Counted from the first letter of the stretch, positions 44,974 to 55,907 are shown. The stretch: DNA of 64,000 nucleotides from Sinobacterium caligoides (GCF_003752585.1 NZ_RKHR01000004.1:1-64000), one strand, 5' to 3'. Made by a program: numbers and translations. The notes: generated by a model not told the origin, from the letters alone.

Positions 44974-46071
44974 TTACCTCTGTGCGGGAACAACCGGCGT
45001 CACACTATTAACAGCGCCATTCTGACCACGTTGACGCAGCATATGATCCATTAACACAATAGCCAACATTGCCTCTGCTATCGGTGTCGCACGGATGCCG
45101 ACACAGGGGTCGTGACGACCGGTGGTGATCACTTCCGCCTCATTACCCTCAATATCAATTGATTTACCCGGCACTAAAATACTCGACGTCGGCTTCAACG
45201 CAATATGAGTGACAATATCCTGACCAGAGGAGATACCACCGAGGATTCCACCGGCATTATTCGACAAGAAACCCTCCGGCGTAATCTCATCGCGATGCTC
45301 ACTACCACGCTGTTCAACCACGTCAAAACCACTGCCAACCTCAACGCCCTTAACAGCGTTGATACCCATCATAGCGTGGGCAATTTCAGCGTCGAGACGA
45401 TCAAACACCGGCTCACCAAGCCCCGGTGGAACGTTGCTGGCCACGACGGTGAGCTTCGCCCCTATTGAATCGCCACTCTTACGTAACTGATTCATAAACA
45501 CTTCCATCTCTTCGATCTTGTCAGCATCTGGACAAAAGAAGGGGTTATCGTTGACGATAGACCAATCTACCTTATCGATCTTTACCGGCCCCAGTTGCGA
45601 GAGATAGCCCCGCACTTCGATACCATGAATATCTCGCAAGTACTTCTTCGCAATCGCACCCGCAGCTACCCGCATCGCCGTTTCTCTGGCCGACGAGCGG
45701 CCGCCACCGCGATAATCGCGAATGCCGTACTTCTGTTGGTAGGTATAATCAGCATGCGCAGGGCGAAACTGATCCTTAATTTTACCGTAATCCTTCGAGC
45801 GCTGATCAGTGTTCTCAATGAGCAGGCCAATCGAAGTCCCGGTTGTTTTACCTTCAAAAACACCTGAGAGGATTTTTACCACATCAGCTTCACGACGCTG
45901 AGTGGTAAATTTCGAGGTACCAGGCTTACGACGGTCGAGATCCACTTGAAGATCCTCCTCCGTAATATCTAAGCCCGGCGGGCAACCATCGACGATCGCC
46001 CCCAGCGCGAGACCGTGACTCTCACCAAACGTGGTGACGGTGAACAACTTACCAATGGTATTACCCGACAT
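44974..46071 (-). CDS. aroC: Chorismate synthase
   Basis: Enzyme of 365 residues, the normal size. It converts 5-enolpyruvylshikimate-3-phosphate to chorismate with reduced FMN, the last shared step of aromatic amino acid synthesis. Visible marks are [19 protein letters not shown] near the start, [36 protein letters not shown], and the C-terminal [18 protein letters not shown] segment. PrmB lies upstream on the same strand, 126 bases away, an arrangement known from many gammaproteobacteria. Confidence 0.97.
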   Translation of the reverse strand: MSGNTIGKLFTVTTFGESHGLALGAIVDGCPPGLDITEEDLQVDLDRRKPGTSKFTTQRREADVVKILSGVFEGKTTGTSIGLLIENTDQRSKDYGKIKDQFRPAHADYTYQQKYGIRDYRGGGRSSARETAMRVAAGAIAKKYLRDIHGIEVRGYLSQLGPVKIDKVDWSIVNDNPFFCPDADKIEEMEVFMNQLRKSGDSIGAKLTVVASNVPPGLGEPVFDRLDAEIAHAMMGINAVKGVEVGSGFDVVEQRGSEHRDEITPEGFLSNNAGGILGGISSGQDIVTHIALKPTSSILVPGKSIDIEGNEAEVITTGRHDPCVGIRATPIAEAMLAIVLMDHMLRQRGQNGAVNSVTPVVPAQR

Positions 46072-46197
46072 ATCTTTATCCTAAATCTTATTCGAACAAC
46101 CTAACCACGCGACGACCAGCCTTCACTGATCGCTCGGTAGTAGATAATAATCACATTCCAAGCTTAACGATAGCCTCACCGCTACTAACAAGAGAGA

Positions 46198-47163
46198 TCA
46201 TTGCTGACTAATAGTCGCACGGCGCTGCTCAAGGGCGGCAGTAAATAGCTCTTGATAGGTCTCGAGCTCCGCGGAGTTCAATACGAAGACGCCAAAGCCT
46301 CCGCGCTGAAAGTTCACCCACTCAAAGTAGATTTCAGGGAAGATAGCCTCGAGTGTCTCGCCACTATTCCCCACCTCAACAACCAAAATCCCTTCCTCAC
46401 TAAGGTATCGTCCTGCCTCGGCTAATATTTGCAGAGTAATATCTAAGCCATCCTCTCCGCTCGCCAACGCCATTTTCGGCTCGTGGTGAAACTCGGGCGG
46501 CATATTGTCAATATCTTGCTGATCCACATAGGGCGGGTTGGTCACGATAACATCGAAGACATCCTCACCCTCGGTCAACACCGAAAACAGATCTGACTGA
46601 TGCAGCTGCACCTGCTCTTCGAGGTGATGGTAAGCTATATTCTGCTTGGCAATAGCCATCGCATCCTCGGAAAGCTCGATCAGATCGACGGCTGCCTCAG
46701 GGAACTGGGCCGCTGCCACCATGCCAATGCAACCGCTACCTGCGCAAAGATCCAAGACCCTCTCTATCGGTCGTTCACCGCTATACCAAGGTTCAAAGCC
46801 CGCTTCGATCATTTCCGCTATCGGTGAGCGCGGAACGATAACGCGTTGATCAATTAGAAACTCAATTCCGGAGTACACTGCCTTGCCGGTCAAATAAGCA
46901 ACAGGGATACGCTCGTCAATACGACGCTTAAACAAAGCCAAGATGCTCAGGCGCTCTTCAAGAGTCAACACAGAATCGATAAACTCTACGGGCGCATTCG
47001 CGGGCAGATGTAAGGCATGATAGGAGAGTATCGTTGCCTCTTCCCATGGTGTCGGTATACCTTGACCATAGAACACACCCGCCGCCTCAAACTGACTACA
47101 ACCCCAACGGATATAGTCTTTTAGGCGGATCAATTGGGCCGCCACCTGCTGTAAATCTTCCAC
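46198..47163 (-). CDS. prmB: 50S ribosomal protein L3 glutamine methyltransferase
   Basis: SAM-dependent methyltransferase of 321 residues. It methylates a glutamine of ribosomal protein L3. The AdoMet motif reads VLDLCAGSGCIG, and the catalytic NPPY motif is in VTNPPYVDQQDI. PrmB is told from PrmC by its N-terminal region (LIRLKDYIRWGCSQFEAAGV, FYGQGIPTPWEEA) and the company of aroC. It starts 215 bases from the divergent folE gene. Confidence 0.95.
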   Translation of the reverse strand: MEDLQQVAAQLIRLKDYIRWGCSQFEAAGVFYGQGIPTPWEEATILSYHALHLPANAPVEFIDSVLTLEERLSILALFKRRIDERIPVAYLTGKAVYSGIEFLIDQRVIVPRSPIAEMIEAGFEPWYSGERPIERVLDLCAGSGCIGMVAAAQFPEAAVDLIELSEDAMAIAKQNIAYHHLEEQVQLHQSDLFSVLTEGEDVFDVIVTNPPYVDQQDIDNMPPEFHHEPKMALASGEDGLDITLQILAEAGRYLSEEGILVVEVGNSGETLEAIFPEIYFEWVNFQRGGFGVFVLNSAELETYQELFTAALEQRRATISQQ

Positions 47164-47378
47164 CGCTTATAAACCTCTATAGGACACGCTAGTATAATAC
47201 AGGGATTATATCATGCGTTTACAACCAAGGGCTGGTAAACGCAATACAGCGTCCGGCGGGACAAAATACTGTGCTAGCGCGACGTTTACTGGTACTATCA
47301 GCCCCCATTTTATCGTCGCTTCAGATAACAACATAAGAGGCGGCCACTACTCTAGGCCTAGTTACTGGTAACCTAACC

Positions 47379-47921
47379 ATGGAAAAAGCGTTCGCCCAAA
47401 TTATTACCGCCGTCGGTGAAGATCTAACACGCCCCGGCCTGGTCGACACTCCCAAGCGTGCCGCCAAAGCTTTCGAATTCTTAAACAAAGGCTACCACCA
47501 AAATATCGATGAGGTAGTCAACAACGCTCTGTTTCCCTCGGATGCTAGCGAGATGGTCATTGTTAAAGACATTGAGCTGTACTCAATGTGCGAACATCAT
47601 CTCTTGCCGTTCATCGGTAAAGTGCACGTCGCCTATATCCCCAACGGCATGGTATTAGGGCTATCGAAGGTCGCTCGCATCGTTGATATGTTCGGTCGCC
47701 GGATGCAGATACAAGAAAACTTGACCACACAGATCGCCGAGACCATTCAGCAAGTCACTGGTGCTGCCGGTGTCGGTGTCATCGTCGAAGCCAAGCACAT
47801 GTGCATGATGATGCGCGGTGTCGAGAAGCAAAACTCTGTGATGAAGACCTCCTCAATGCTAGGCTGCTTCAGGGACAACCAGGCCACTCGCGCCGAGTTC
47901 CTCACCCTTGTCAAAGACTAA
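47379..47921 (+). CDS. folE: GTP cyclohydrolase I
   Basis: Enzyme of 180 residues. It forms dihydroneopterin triphosphate from GTP, the first step of folate synthesis. The zinc ligands are visible in [19 protein letters not shown], followed by [30 protein letters not shown], and the third ligand Cys in [11 protein letters not shown]. The shorter bacterial form is the usual one. It stands alone, with the prmB gene divergent and trhO convergent. Confidence 0.96.
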   Translation: MEKAFAQIITAVGEDLTRPGLVDTPKRAAKAFEFLNKGYHQNIDEVVNNALFPSDASEMVIVKDIELYSMCEHHLLPFIGKVHVAYIPNGMVLGLSKVARIVDMFGRRMQIQENLTTQIAETIQQVTGAAGVGVIVEAKHMCMMMRGVEKQNSVMKTSSMLGCFRDNQATRAEFLTLVKD

Positions 47922-47985
47922 CCAACTAAGCCAAGGTCAGCCAGAATAACGACGTTCCCCCATCAGGAGAGAACGTCGCAAAGCT

Positions 47986-48972
47986 TTACTTTGCTAGCTT
48001 GCGTTGCTGCTGTTCACGCAACTGCTGCTTTCTCTGCCGACGCTCGGCCACCACCTTCTTCGCCTCTGCGCCGATATGGTGCTCCCCCCTTTGCTCTGCC
48101 AACTCCAGTTGACGCTGACGCTCCTCAAAGCGCTGCCGCTGCTCTGCGCTCAGCTGATCGTGACAGTGATGACAACTGACTCCGCGCTGATAACGACTAT
48201 CTTGCTTATCTTGCTCGGTAATAGGCATGCGGCAACCGCCACATGAGTCGTACTGCCCTTTTTCTAGGTCGTGATTCACCGAGACCCTATTATCAAAAAC
48301 AAAGCACTCGCCCTGCCAGAGGCTCTCACTAGTTTCGACCTCTTCGAGGTATTTGAGGATGCCACCCTCTAGGTGATAGACCTCTTCAAAGCCCTGTTCT
48401 TTTAAATAAGCGGTTGATTTTTCACACCGTATTCCACCAGTACAAAACATAGCGACCTTCTTATTCTTCGAGGGGTCTAAGTGCTTTGCAACATAGTCGG
48501 GGAACTGGCGAAAACTATCAGTCCCAGGATCTAGTGCACGCTTGAAGGTGCCAATACCCACCTCGTAACTATTACGCGTATCGACGACCGTCACTTCGGG
48601 ATCACTGATGAGTGTATTCCAGTCGCTTGGCTTCACATAAGTGCCGACGACCTGCAGCGGATCAATCCCCTCAACCCCCATGGTGACAATTTCTTTCTTG
48701 AGCTTCACCTTCGTTCGATAGAAAGGCATGGCACTCTCGTAAGACTCTTTAGATACAATGCTTTCAAGCCCCGATGTACTCTCAAACCACGCTAATAAAA
48801 CATCCACCGCGGCACGGGTACCGGCTACCGTGCCGTTAATACCCTCTGCCGCAAGCAATAAAGTGCCGCGTATCTCATGCTTTTCCATTAAAGCCAGTAA
48901 AGGTTGACGCAACTCGGTAAAGTTCTCGAGGCGCACAAACTTGTACAGGGCACAGACCACTATCTTTGACAT
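47986..48972 (-). CDS. trhO: tRNA uridine 34 hydroxylase (rhodanese-like YceA/TrhO)
   Basis: Protein of 328 residues. The N-terminal acylphosphatase-like part (about 1-95) is followed by the rhodanese domain with the active Cys in [16 protein letters not shown] (about 175). A cysteine-rich zinc-like patch follows (CGGCR and CHHCH), and then a Gln/Arg-rich coiled tail (about 275-328). TrhO makes 5-hydroxyuridine at position 34 of tRNA using O2. The long basic tail is a feature of only part of the family. Confidence 0.92.
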   Translation of the reverse strand: MSKIVVCALYKFVRLENFTELRQPLLALMEKHEIRGTLLLAAEGINGTVAGTRAAVDVLLAWFESTSGLESIVSKESYESAMPFYRTKVKLKKEIVTMGVEGIDPLQVVGTYVKPSDWNTLISDPEVTVVDTRNSYEVGIGTFKRALDPGTDSFRQFPDYVAKHLDPSKNKKVAMFCTGGIRCEKSTAYLKEQGFEEVYHLEGGILKYLEEVETSESLWQGECFVFDNRVSVNHDLEKGQYDSCGGCRMPITEQDKQDSRYQRGVSCHHCHDQLSAEQRQRFEERQRQLELAEQRGEHHIGAEAKKVVAERRQRKQQLREQQQRKLAK

Positions 48973-49053
48973 AACAACTCCTTGCTGACCGGAGCGTAAG
49001 TCCGGCGCAATAGTATTTTTAAAGTATATTAAGAGACTAGAGAGAGACGAGAT

Positions 49054-49449
49054 TTAGACTGCAGTAACCGGCTCCGTTTCTGCAAAGCGACGCTCTAGAT
49101 ACGCCATGATATCACTCGATTCATACATCCACTCAATACCTGCCTCACTCTCAATACGAAGACAAGGCACCTTCTTTATTCCTCCGCCAGCCAACAACTC
49201 GGCAGCAAAGCCTTCCTCTTTCGCATCGCGCAACTCAATCGGCAGGTTAAGGCGTGTGATCACCCGACGCACCTTTACACAAAAAGGACACGCGTGATAT
49301 TGGTACAGTGATAATGACTGGCAGGCAACATCAATCTGCGCCTGCTCTTTTGCGTCTCGCTGAATAGGCTTAGGTTGAGTAATAGCATTAACCAAAAGGA
49401 TAATAGCGCCAAGCACCTTACGAACAACAGTAAAAAACATGGTAGACAC
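49054..49449 (-). CDS. Membrane-anchored glutaredoxin-like protein
   Basis: Protein of 131 residues. One N-terminal hydrophobic segment (about 4-25) is followed by a glutaredoxin domain (about 48-125) with the redox motif YHACPFCVKVRR and KKVPCLRIESEAG (cis-Pro loop). The domain faces the cytosol or periplasm depending on orientation, which cannot be settled. Such anchored glutaredoxins are found in marine gammaproteobacteria near stress or cofactor genes; here the neighbours are trhO and a hypothetical secreted protein. Confidence 0.87.
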   Translation of the reverse strand: MSTMFFTVVRKVLGAIILLVNAITQPKPIQRDAKEQAQIDVACQSLSLYQYHACPFCVKVRRVITRLNLPIELRDAKEEGFAAELLAGGGIKKVPCLRIESEAGIEWMYESSDIMAYLERRFAETEPVTAV

Positions 49450-49561
49450 CTATATACCGCTGCCACCCTGCATAGGTTGAAGAACCTAGCGAGCAGCAAG
49501 CTGTCAAAATTCTGAGAAATAATCATCGAGGGGAGATTCTACCCCTCTAAAGAAAACAGCG

Positions 49562-50143
49562 CTAGCGCCCATTCCAGCGTACATCACGCTCTTCAATGCT
49601 GCCGTTGATAAATTGCAGATTAATGTAGGCCTTGCCGTTACCGCGGGTTACCGCATAGATCGCGATATAGCGATCATGATCTACCTGTTTAGGTAACTGA
49701 AACAGGCTATAGAACTGACCACGATCAGGCCCATAGAGCATCGAGTAGCCAAAGACCTCGTTCGCCCAGTCAACAGAGCTGCCACAGCCTCGCCCCTGAC
49801 ATTGATAAATACGCTCCCCCCCCAACAGGACAGCACTCGCCTCAAAAGAACGATATGCATCCTCCGCGGTATGCGAAGTCGGCAAACGATAACTAATATC
49901 TTCAGCGTCACCAATCAACAAATCAGCGGTCCTCGCCCGCAAGCCACCGTTGACCGTTTGAATAGCGCTCTTCAGCAACCAAACCTCATCATCACTGCGC
50001 TGATTATAATGAACAATGACCGAGCGCGGGTAACGCTCCAGCAGTGGATTATCTTTGCTCCCTTCAATATCTCCGGCTATTGCCGAAAATGACAGCAAGC
50101 TAATCGCGATGCAAAAAAGCTTGAATACGTGCTGCGATATCAT
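49562..50143 (-). CDS. Exported protein of unknown function, DUF4892-like
   Basis: Protein of 193 residues with a signal peptide (about 1-23, cleavage after AIAG or SAIA). The start of the mature part (GDIEGSKDNPLLERYPRSVI) is similar to the beginning of the DUF4892 family, which carries a GS-x-D-x-P-x-x-x-R-x-P pattern. The rest has a lone CQGRGCG motif. I set the start at 50143; its first 44 bases overlap the end of the upstream hydrolase gene. The role is unknown; DUF4892 proteins are periplasmic or outer-membrane linked. Confidence 0.6.
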   Translation of the reverse strand: MISQHVFKLFCIAISLLSFSAIAGDIEGSKDNPLLERYPRSVIVHYNQRSDDEVWLLKSAIQTVNGGLRARTADLLIGDAEDISYRLPTSHTAEDAYRSFEASAVLLGGERIYQCQGRGCGSSVDWANEVFGYSMLYGPDRGQFYSLFQLPKQVDHDRYIAIYAVTRGNGKAYINLQFINGSIEERDVRWNGR

Positions 50144-51035
50144 GTGCCTGTTTCTCCATATGAAAATGATGTCCCCCTTCCATAACAGTGTACTGAATAC
50201 TGGGCCAAGACTCGAGCAAGTCGATAAATTCTTGATGAGCTCCGAAGCCCTCTCGAGCAACAAGCACCTCCACAGGTGCCTCGATAGCGGAAAGAAAACT
50301 TTCGATGTGCGCTGTGGTTAGCTTAAATGCTGAAGCCGCCAGTAACCTTGGATCATTACGCCAACGATAGCGACCATCATCATCCAACCTATGACCGCGT
50401 TTAACGATTCGTGTTGATGCGGCACGATCAAACCCTGTCGCCTTACTACGTGCTTCAATCATATCGAGTAAGTTAGCGTAACTTGGCACTCTTTTTGTTG
50501 CCATTACACGAATTTCATCGATATGCTTGCGCAGCTGCTTCGCCGCGTCGGCTGCCTCCACAGGCATAGGCACCAAGCCATCTAACGCCATTAACGACTC
50601 CACTCGATTTGGCTGAGTTGCGGCTAACAGCATCCCTATCATCGCACCACGCGAGTGCCCCAATAAGTGAAACGACTCCCAGCCTAAGTGATCAGCCAGC
50701 GCCAAAACATCGGTTAAGTCATCCCATATATTATAAGCTGCCGGCGCACGTCGATGATCGGAATAACCATGACCGAGCTGATCAGGAATCACAAGATCTA
50801 CTCCTGTCAGGTTCGGTGCGATTAACTCAAAACTCGCCGCATTATCGAGCCAACCATGCAGGGCAATAAGACGCACCCCATGCCCCTCGCCCCAGCGTTG
50901 ATAAACCACGGTCTGTTGATGATGTTCAAACTCACCCTCACTCATCAATGGCGCCAGCGTACTGAAGCTATCTCCATCGAAAAACGCATCTTGCAGCACC
51001 GCCGGTGTTGGCTGATTATTCTTGTCTTCCACCAA
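50100..51035 (-). CDS. Alpha/beta-hydrolase
   Basis: Protein of 311 residues with the alpha/beta-hydrolase pattern: oxyanion segment ALHGWLDNAASFELI, nucleophile Ser in GHSRGAMIG, and His near the end in EGGHHFHMEK. The SERHL/esterase-lipase type comes closest, but the substrate is unknown. The first ~30 residues precede the domain; a start at a later Met (MSEGEFEHHQ) is possible. Its 3' end overlaps the DUF4892-like gene by 44 bases. Confidence 0.82.
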   Translation of the reverse strand: MVEDKNNQPTPAVLQDAFFDGDSFSTLAPLMSEGEFEHHQQTVVYQRWGEGHGVRLIALHGWLDNAASFELIAPNLTGVDLVIPDQLGHGYSDHRRAPAAYNIWDDLTDVLALADHLGWESFHLLGHSRGAMIGMLLAATQPNRVESLMALDGLVPMPVEAADAAKQLRKHIDEIRVMATKRVPSYANLLDMIEARSKATGFDRAASTRIVKRGHRLDDDGRYRWRNDPRLLAASAFKLTTAHIESFLSAIEAPVEVLVAREGFGAHQEFIDLLESWPSIQYTVMEGGHHFHMEKQAHDIAARIQAFLHRD

Positions 51036-51068
51036 ATAGTCCTCTCTTATTTCTCGATCGCTATAACA

Positions 51069-51563
51069 CTAAGCCCGATAAGAACCCAACAGCGTGCAGC
51101 AACCCACCGCCACAAGGTCTGTCTCGAGTAGTACCAGGGTCGAGGTATCCATCACCGGTAACGCACTATCCCCTCGCCTTGGCTGACCATCGACCAATAA
51201 GCTAATTAAATCGCTGACAAACGGATTATGCGTGATCAACATTAACGACTGCAGCTTAGGGTACTGCTCGACATAACCGTACAACCACTCGATCACCTCC
51301 CTCGGGTTACCATCTGGCGTAATCAGCTCACAATGATCTTTCGGCACGCCACCTATCACAGACAGCACGCAATCCGCCGTCTGCTGTGCCCGCAAGTATG
51401 GACTCACGATCAAACGCTCAGGCTTTAGCGCCAACTCGTTGGCCTCCAGCAAACGGCCAGCCACTTGGCTTGAAAGCTTCTGGCCACGTTCTGTCAGAGG
51501 CCGCAGCTCATCGCTCGGCGCATCCCAAGCAGCCTCACCGTGCCGCATAATAGCAAGTCTCAC
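51069..51563 (-). CDS. sixA: Phosphohistidine phosphatase SixA
   Basis: Histidine-phosphatase of 164 residues, the usual length. The start contains the family RHG motif (MRLAIMRHGEA), followed by PLTERGQKL and VSPYLRAQQTADCVL. Another conserved His occurs in LMLITHNPFVSDL. SixA removes phosphate from phosphohistidine, for example on PtsI-type proteins. It overlaps the gpsA gene by four bases, a conserved pairing in gammaproteobacteria. Confidence 0.94.
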   Translation of the reverse strand: MRLAIMRHGEAAWDAPSDELRPLTERGQKLSSQVAGRLLEANELALKPERLIVSPYLRAQQTADCVLSVIGGVPKDHCELITPDGNPREVIEWLYGYVEQYPKLQSLMLITHNPFVSDLISLLVDGQPRRGDSALPVMDTSTLVLLETDLVAVGCCTLLGSYRA

Positions 51564-52612
51564 AACCCCGCCTCAGCTTCGTTGTTAGCAATGGCAAACA
51601 CAACATCCCCCTTCTGCTCAGCCGACATCATCGAGTTGATCACCGCAGCGACTGATTCACCACCATGAATGACAGCGTATAACCCCTGCACTAGCGGCAT
51701 ATAGACATCGAGTTCATCTGCCTTATGCTTAACAATTTTCAGGGTATTTACACCTTCCGCCACCTGTCCTAACTCGGCGACAATCTGCTGCAAGTTTTTA
51801 CCTTCACCCAGCGCATAGCCGACACGATAATTGCGGCTGAGCGGCGACATACAGGTGACGATCAAATCACCAACGCCGGCCAACCCAATAAACGTTAATG
51901 GGTTAGCACCCATATTCACCGCAAAGCGACTCATCTCAGCCAACGCCCTGGTCAATAAGAGACCGATAGTGTTCTGGCCCAGATCCATCGCTGCTGCCAT
52001 ACCGGCCATAATCGCATAGATATTCTTCAACGCCCCGGCCAACTCGACCCCGTAGAGGTCCTCGCCGCCATAGACACGGAAATACGGTGTATGCAGCGCT
52101 TTCTGCACCACTTCCACCAATTCTGCGTCCTCACTGGCGATAACCGTCCCAGCCAACTGTCGTGCGGCAATCTCTTTGGCCAAGTTTGGTCCACTCATCA
52201 CACCGAGGCGGACATTCGGGATCTCTTCCTGAAGCACCTGACTCATCAAGTGAAAGCCCTCAGCTTCTATCCCCTTTGTTGTAGAGATTAGCAACGCACC
52301 CGGCGCGATCACCTTGGCCAAACGGCGTGCGACATCTCGACTTGAACTACTCGGTATACACATAAAGACAAGCTGGCAACCAGTAACAGCAGCTTCGAGG
52401 TCTGTGCTCGCAGTCACCCGTTCCGACAACTTACAACCTGGCAGGTAACCGCTATTAAAATGCTCTTCATTGATTTCGCGCGCGCGTTCCGTGTTACGCA
52501 ACCAAATGACCGCACGGTGACCGTTTTCTGCCACCATATTAGCGATCGCCGTACCAAAACTACCGCCACCAATAATAGCGATTCGGTACTTCTGCTTTAA
52601 TTCTGTACTCAT
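51560..52612 (-). CDS. gpsA: Glycerol-3-phosphate dehydrogenase [NAD(P)+]
   Basis: Enzyme of 350 residues, making sn-glycerol-3-phosphate for phospholipids. The nucleotide fold begins with IAIIGGGSFGTAIANMVAEN. Catalytic Lys lies in ALKNIYAIMAGMAA (the family GALKN motif), and GVGDLIVTCMSPLSRNY is typical. The C-terminus has a short charged tail. It is followed by sixA with a four-base overlap and is upstream-separated from htpG by that gene's terminator. Confidence 0.96.
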   Translation of the reverse strand: MSTELKQKYRIAIIGGGSFGTAIANMVAENGHRAVIWLRNTERAREINEEHFNSGYLPGCKLSERVTASTDLEAAVTGCQLVFMCIPSSSSRDVARRLAKVIAPGALLISTTKGIEAEGFHLMSQVLQEEIPNVRLGVMSGPNLAKEIAARQLAGTVIASEDAELVEVVQKALHTPYFRVYGGEDLYGVELAGALKNIYAIMAGMAAAMDLGQNTIGLLLTRALAEMSRFAVNMGANPLTFIGLAGVGDLIVTCMSPLSRNYRVGYALGEGKNLQQIVAELGQVAEGVNTLKIVKHKADELDVYMPLVQGLYAVIHGGESVAAVINSMMSAEQKGDVVFAIANNEAEAGL

Positions 52613-52723
52613 AAAACTCTTACTCTGTTTGCAACATCAGCCGCCGAACAATTAACGACACAATAGGCCTCTATTTACTGCACGGTCAATAGGAACACTT
52701 ACTGACTATAGATAGAGGCCAAT

Positions 52724-52750
52724 AAAAAGGGGAGCCAAGCTCCCCTTTTT
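52724..52750 (-). terminator. Rho-independent terminator of htpG
   Basis: AAAAAGGGGAG (52724-52734) pairs with CTCCCCTTTTT (52740-52750) around CCAAG. It lies 22 bases past the htpG stop, and the T-run is on the minus strand. Confidence 0.92.
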
Positions 52751-52771
52751 AAAACACAATATTAACGGCGA

Positions 52772-54691
52772 TTACTTACTCAGCTCAAGCAGTAGTTTAT
52801 TCAGTCGACGCACATAAGCCGCCGGATCTTCTAAACTACCACCCTCAGCAAGCTGAGCCTGATCAAACAAGATATTAGCCAGTTCAGCAAAACGATCTTC
52901 GTCCTGCTCGACATCAAGCTTGGTCACCAGTGGATGCTCGGGGTTAATCTCGAAGATTGGCTTGCTCTCTGGCACCGCCTGACCCGCTTGCTCTAACAAG
53001 CGTCGCATCTGCGCCCCCATATCTGCTTCACCAACAACAAGACAGGCCGGTGAGTCAGTTAAGCGGCTCGTTACCCGTACCGCCTCAACCTTATCGCCTA
53101 CAGCGCCTTGAATGCGCTCAACGAGATCCTTGTTATTGCTAGCAAGCTCTTCAGCAGCCTTCTTGTCTTCTTCACTATCAAGCTCACCTAGATCAAGGGC
53201 ACCCTTACCAACATCTTCAAACTGCTTGCCATCGAAATCGACTAGATGACCCATCAACCACTCATCGACACGATCGGTCAATAGCAACACTTCAACGCCT
53301 TTCTTACGGAAGACCTCAAGGTGCGGGCTGTTTTTGGCGGTAGTGAGGTTTTCTGCTGCGACATAATAAATCTTGCTCTGCCCCTCTTTCATACGCTCAA
53401 CGTAAGCTTCGAGGCTCTGATCTTGTGCGCTACCCTCGCTAACGGTGGAGGAGAAACGGAACAGCTTGGCAACCTTCTCACGATTATTGAAGTCTTCCGC
53501 TGGCCCCTCTTTCAATACCTGACCGAACTCAGCCCAAAACTTGCCGTAAGCCTCTTCGTCATTCTTCGCCATTTTTGACAACATATCTAGAACACGCTTG
53601 GTTAAGGCGCTCTTCATGCTATCGACAGCTGGATCCTGCTGTAGAATCTCGCGAGAAACGTTTAACGACAGGTCGTTAGAGTCCACCACACCTTTGATGA
53701 AACGCAGGTACATTGGTAGGAACTGCTCCGCCTCGTCCATGATAAAGGTACGCTGTACGTAGAGCTTCAAGCCACGATCGGCGTCGCGGTTATACAGATC
53801 AAAAGGCGCTTTAGCTGGAATATAGAGCAAGCTGCTGTACTCCAACTTACCCTCAACCTTGTTGTGGCTCCACTTCAGAGGCTCTTGGAAGTCATGGCTA
53901 ATGAGCTTATAGAACTCATTGTACTCCTCATCGCTAACCTCACTGCGTGAACGTGTCCATAATGCTGTTGCATTATTAACTACCTCATCAACAGGCTCTG
54001 CAGTCGTCTCTTTTGCATTACCCTCATCATCATACTCAGGTTGTGGCTGTGACTTCATCACCACGGGCAAAGCGATATGATCAGAGTACTTCTTGACGAT
54101 GTTACGGATGCGGAAACCTTCCGCAAACTCTTTCGCATCTTCCTTCAAGTGCAGAACGATGCTTGTGCCACGCTCAGCACGCTCGCAACTTTCAATACTG
54201 AAATCCGCCTCACCGGTAGATTCCCAGTGTACACCTTCACTAGCAGGACTACCTGCGCGGCGAGTATAGACATCGACCTTGTCAGCGACGATAAAGGCTG
54301 AATAGAAGCCCACACCAAACTGACCAATCAGCTGGGAGTCTTTACTCTCATCACCACTGAGCTTGCTAATAAACTCGGCGGTACCTGAGCGGGCGATGGT
54401 ACCAAGGTTAGAAATAACCTCGTCTTTATTCATGCCGATACCATTATCGCTGATAGTAATGGTATTCGCTTCCGCATCATGATCAATACGAATCTTGATA
54501 TCTGCATCCTGCTCAAGAAGTGCAGCATTCTTTAATGATTCGAAGCGCAGCTTATCGGCGGCATCAGAGGCGTTAGAGATAAGCTCACGTAGGAAGATTT
54601 CTCGGTTCGAATAGAGAGAGTGAATCATCAACTGCAGTAACTGCTTGGCTTCAGTCTGAAAACCTAACGTCTCTTTGGTAGCTTCGGTCAT
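52772..54691 (-). CDS. htpG: Molecular chaperone HtpG (Hsp90)
   Basis: ATP-dependent chaperone of 639 residues. The N-terminal GHKL ATPase domain shows [35 protein letters not shown] and [17 protein letters not shown]. The middle domain carries [18 protein letters not shown] and NVSREILQQ. The C-terminal dimer domain is complete. I chose the ATG at 54691, six bases after GGAG, not the Met four codons upstream, which lies over that site. A strong sigma-32 promoter is visible about 90 bases upstream, so it is heat-shock regulated. Confidence 0.97.
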   Translation of the reverse strand: MTEATKETLGFQTEAKQLLQLMIHSLYSNREIFLRELISNASDAADKLRFESLKNAALLEQDADIKIRIDHDAEANTITISDNGIGMNKDEVISNLGTIARSGTAEFISKLSGDESKDSQLIGQFGVGFYSAFIVADKVDVYTRRAGSPASEGVHWESTGEADFSIESCERAERGTSIVLHLKEDAKEFAEGFRIRNIVKKYSDHIALPVVMKSQPQPEYDDEGNAKETTAEPVDEVVNNATALWTRSRSEVSDEEYNEFYKLISHDFQEPLKWSHNKVEGKLEYSSLLYIPAKAPFDLYNRDADRGLKLYVQRTFIMDEAEQFLPMYLRFIKGVVDSNDLSLNVSREILQQDPAVDSMKSALTKRVLDMLSKMAKNDEEAYGKFWAEFGQVLKEGPAEDFNNREKVAKLFRFSSTVSEGSAQDQSLEAYVERMKEGQSKIYYVAAENLTTAKNSPHLEVFRKKGVEVLLLTDRVDEWLMGHLVDFDGKQFEDVGKGALDLGELDSEEDKKAAEELASNNKDLVERIQGAVGDKVEAVRVTSRLTDSPACLVVGEADMGAQMRRLLEQAGQAVPESKPIFEINPEHPLVTKLDVEQDEDRFAELANILFDQAQLAEGGSLEDPAAYVRRLNKLLLELSK

Positions 54692-54779
54692 CGGGGGCTC
54701 CATATTGGGCTAGTGAATAATGTTATGCCGCTGACGAGATAAACACTCATTTAATGGCTTTGCGGCAGGTTCTATCTGC

Positions 54780-54809
54780 TATATGGGGCAGTTTTTTTCG
54801 TAATTCAAG
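54780..54809 (-). promoter_or_regulatory. Sigma-32 heat-shock promoter of htpG
   Basis: On the minus strand CTTGAA (54809-54804) is followed after 15 bases by CCCCATATA (54788-54780). Both boxes agree fully with the RpoH consensus core (CTTGAA, CCCCATNTA). It lies in the 304-base gap between htpG and the EamA gene; the rest of the gap shows no gene. Confidence 0.9.
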
Positions 54810-54995
54810 CACCAACATATAAATCTTTCTCACCTAAAGGCATCAAGCCCTCCTCTGTCTACAAGCAACGGCTTACGATAGAATGACCTAACAGGCGAAC
54901 ATAGCACCTCCAGTACCCCAGAATGCAATAACAAGCATTCTCATGCAGTTCTCGGCTCGATATCACTAAGAGCCCCTAACAAAGGCCGGTAATTT

Positions 54996-55907
54996 TTGAA
55001 TTCCCCCTCAAACACAACCATTCGCCGCGCCGTAACAATCTGCCTGGCTGCAGTATCCCTCGGGACTCTAAGCGCCGCAGCCAGCAAACATATCACCCCT
55101 GTGGCTGGTGCCGCCACAATCGCCTCCGTTCAATACCTCGTCTGCCTCATACTGACCCTGCCATCTATTCGCCATCACGGCAGCAACAGCCTACACACCC
55201 AGCGCCTACCACTACACTTATTACGTGGCCTCAGTGGCGCGCTGTGTTTCTTTATCTATTACACCTCAATCGAGCATATCCCTCTCGTCGAGGCAACCTT
55301 ACTACGTAACTCAGCCCCTTTATGCGTGCCTCTCGTGGTGCTAATCATGCTAAACCAGCGCATAGCCCGGCAGCGCTGGATCCCTTTGATCATTGGCTTT
55401 ATCGGTATCGCCATCGTCCTGCGCCCCAGTGATGGCAGCCTGAACCTCTACCACATTCTCGGCCTAGGCGCCGCCCTATGCTATGCGCTTTCGATGGTTA
55501 GCACCCAAATGCTCTCGACCACGGAACCCAACCACCGCATACTATTCTACTACTTCACTATCTCTCTCGCCTGCCTGCTGCCCTTCAGCATCGGACATTG
55601 GCGTGAGATCCCACTCTTTGCATGGCCTTGGCTCATCTTCATTGGTGCAGCTCTCTATCTTAGCCTCCGCCTCTATACCTATGCCTATAGTCTTGCTGAT
55701 GCAGCAATCCTTTCACCCATCAGCTATTTCTCGGTTGTTGGTGCCGGCATCATCGGTTGGGCCGTCTGGGGGCACAGCCCTGACCCACTCTCCGTTATCG
55801 GTATTCTTCTCGTCTGCACCGGCGGTATTAGCGTCATCCTCATCGGCCATGTAAAGAGTAAAAAAATAAAGGGGCTGCCCTCCAACGGTGGCTGCACTAA
55901 CGAGTAA
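54996..55907 (+). CDS. EamA/DMT-family transporter
   Basis: Membrane protein of 303 residues with ten hydrophobic segments in two EamA halves. Typical marks are LRGLSGALCFFIYYTSIEHI, PLVEATLLRNSAPLCVPL and, in the second half, AYSLADAAILSPISYFSVV. The only good start is a TTG at 54996, with AAAGG ten bases before it, because an in-frame TAA lies directly upstream and the next ATG is deep in the protein. The substrate is unknown; family members export amino acids or other metabolites. Confidence 0.86.
   Translation: MNSPSNTTIRRAVTICLAAVSLGTLSAAASKHITPVAGAATIASVQYLVCLILTLPSIRHHGSNSLHTQRLPLHLLRGLSGALCFFIYYTSIEHIPLVEATLLRNSAPLCVPLVVLIMLNQRIARQRWIPLIIGFIGIAIVLRPSDGSLNLYHILGLGAALCYALSMVSTQMLSTTEPNHRILFYYFTISLACLLPFSIGHWREIPLFAWPWLIFIGAALYLSLRLYTYAYSLADAAILSPISYFSVVGAGIIGWAVWGHSPDPLSVIGILLVCTGGISVILIGHVKSKKIKGLPSNGGCTNE

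Noticed and set aside
47950-47978. Stem between the convergent folE and trhO genes as a terminator
   Set aside because: CGACGTTC and GAACGTCG can pair, but no T-run follows on either strand.
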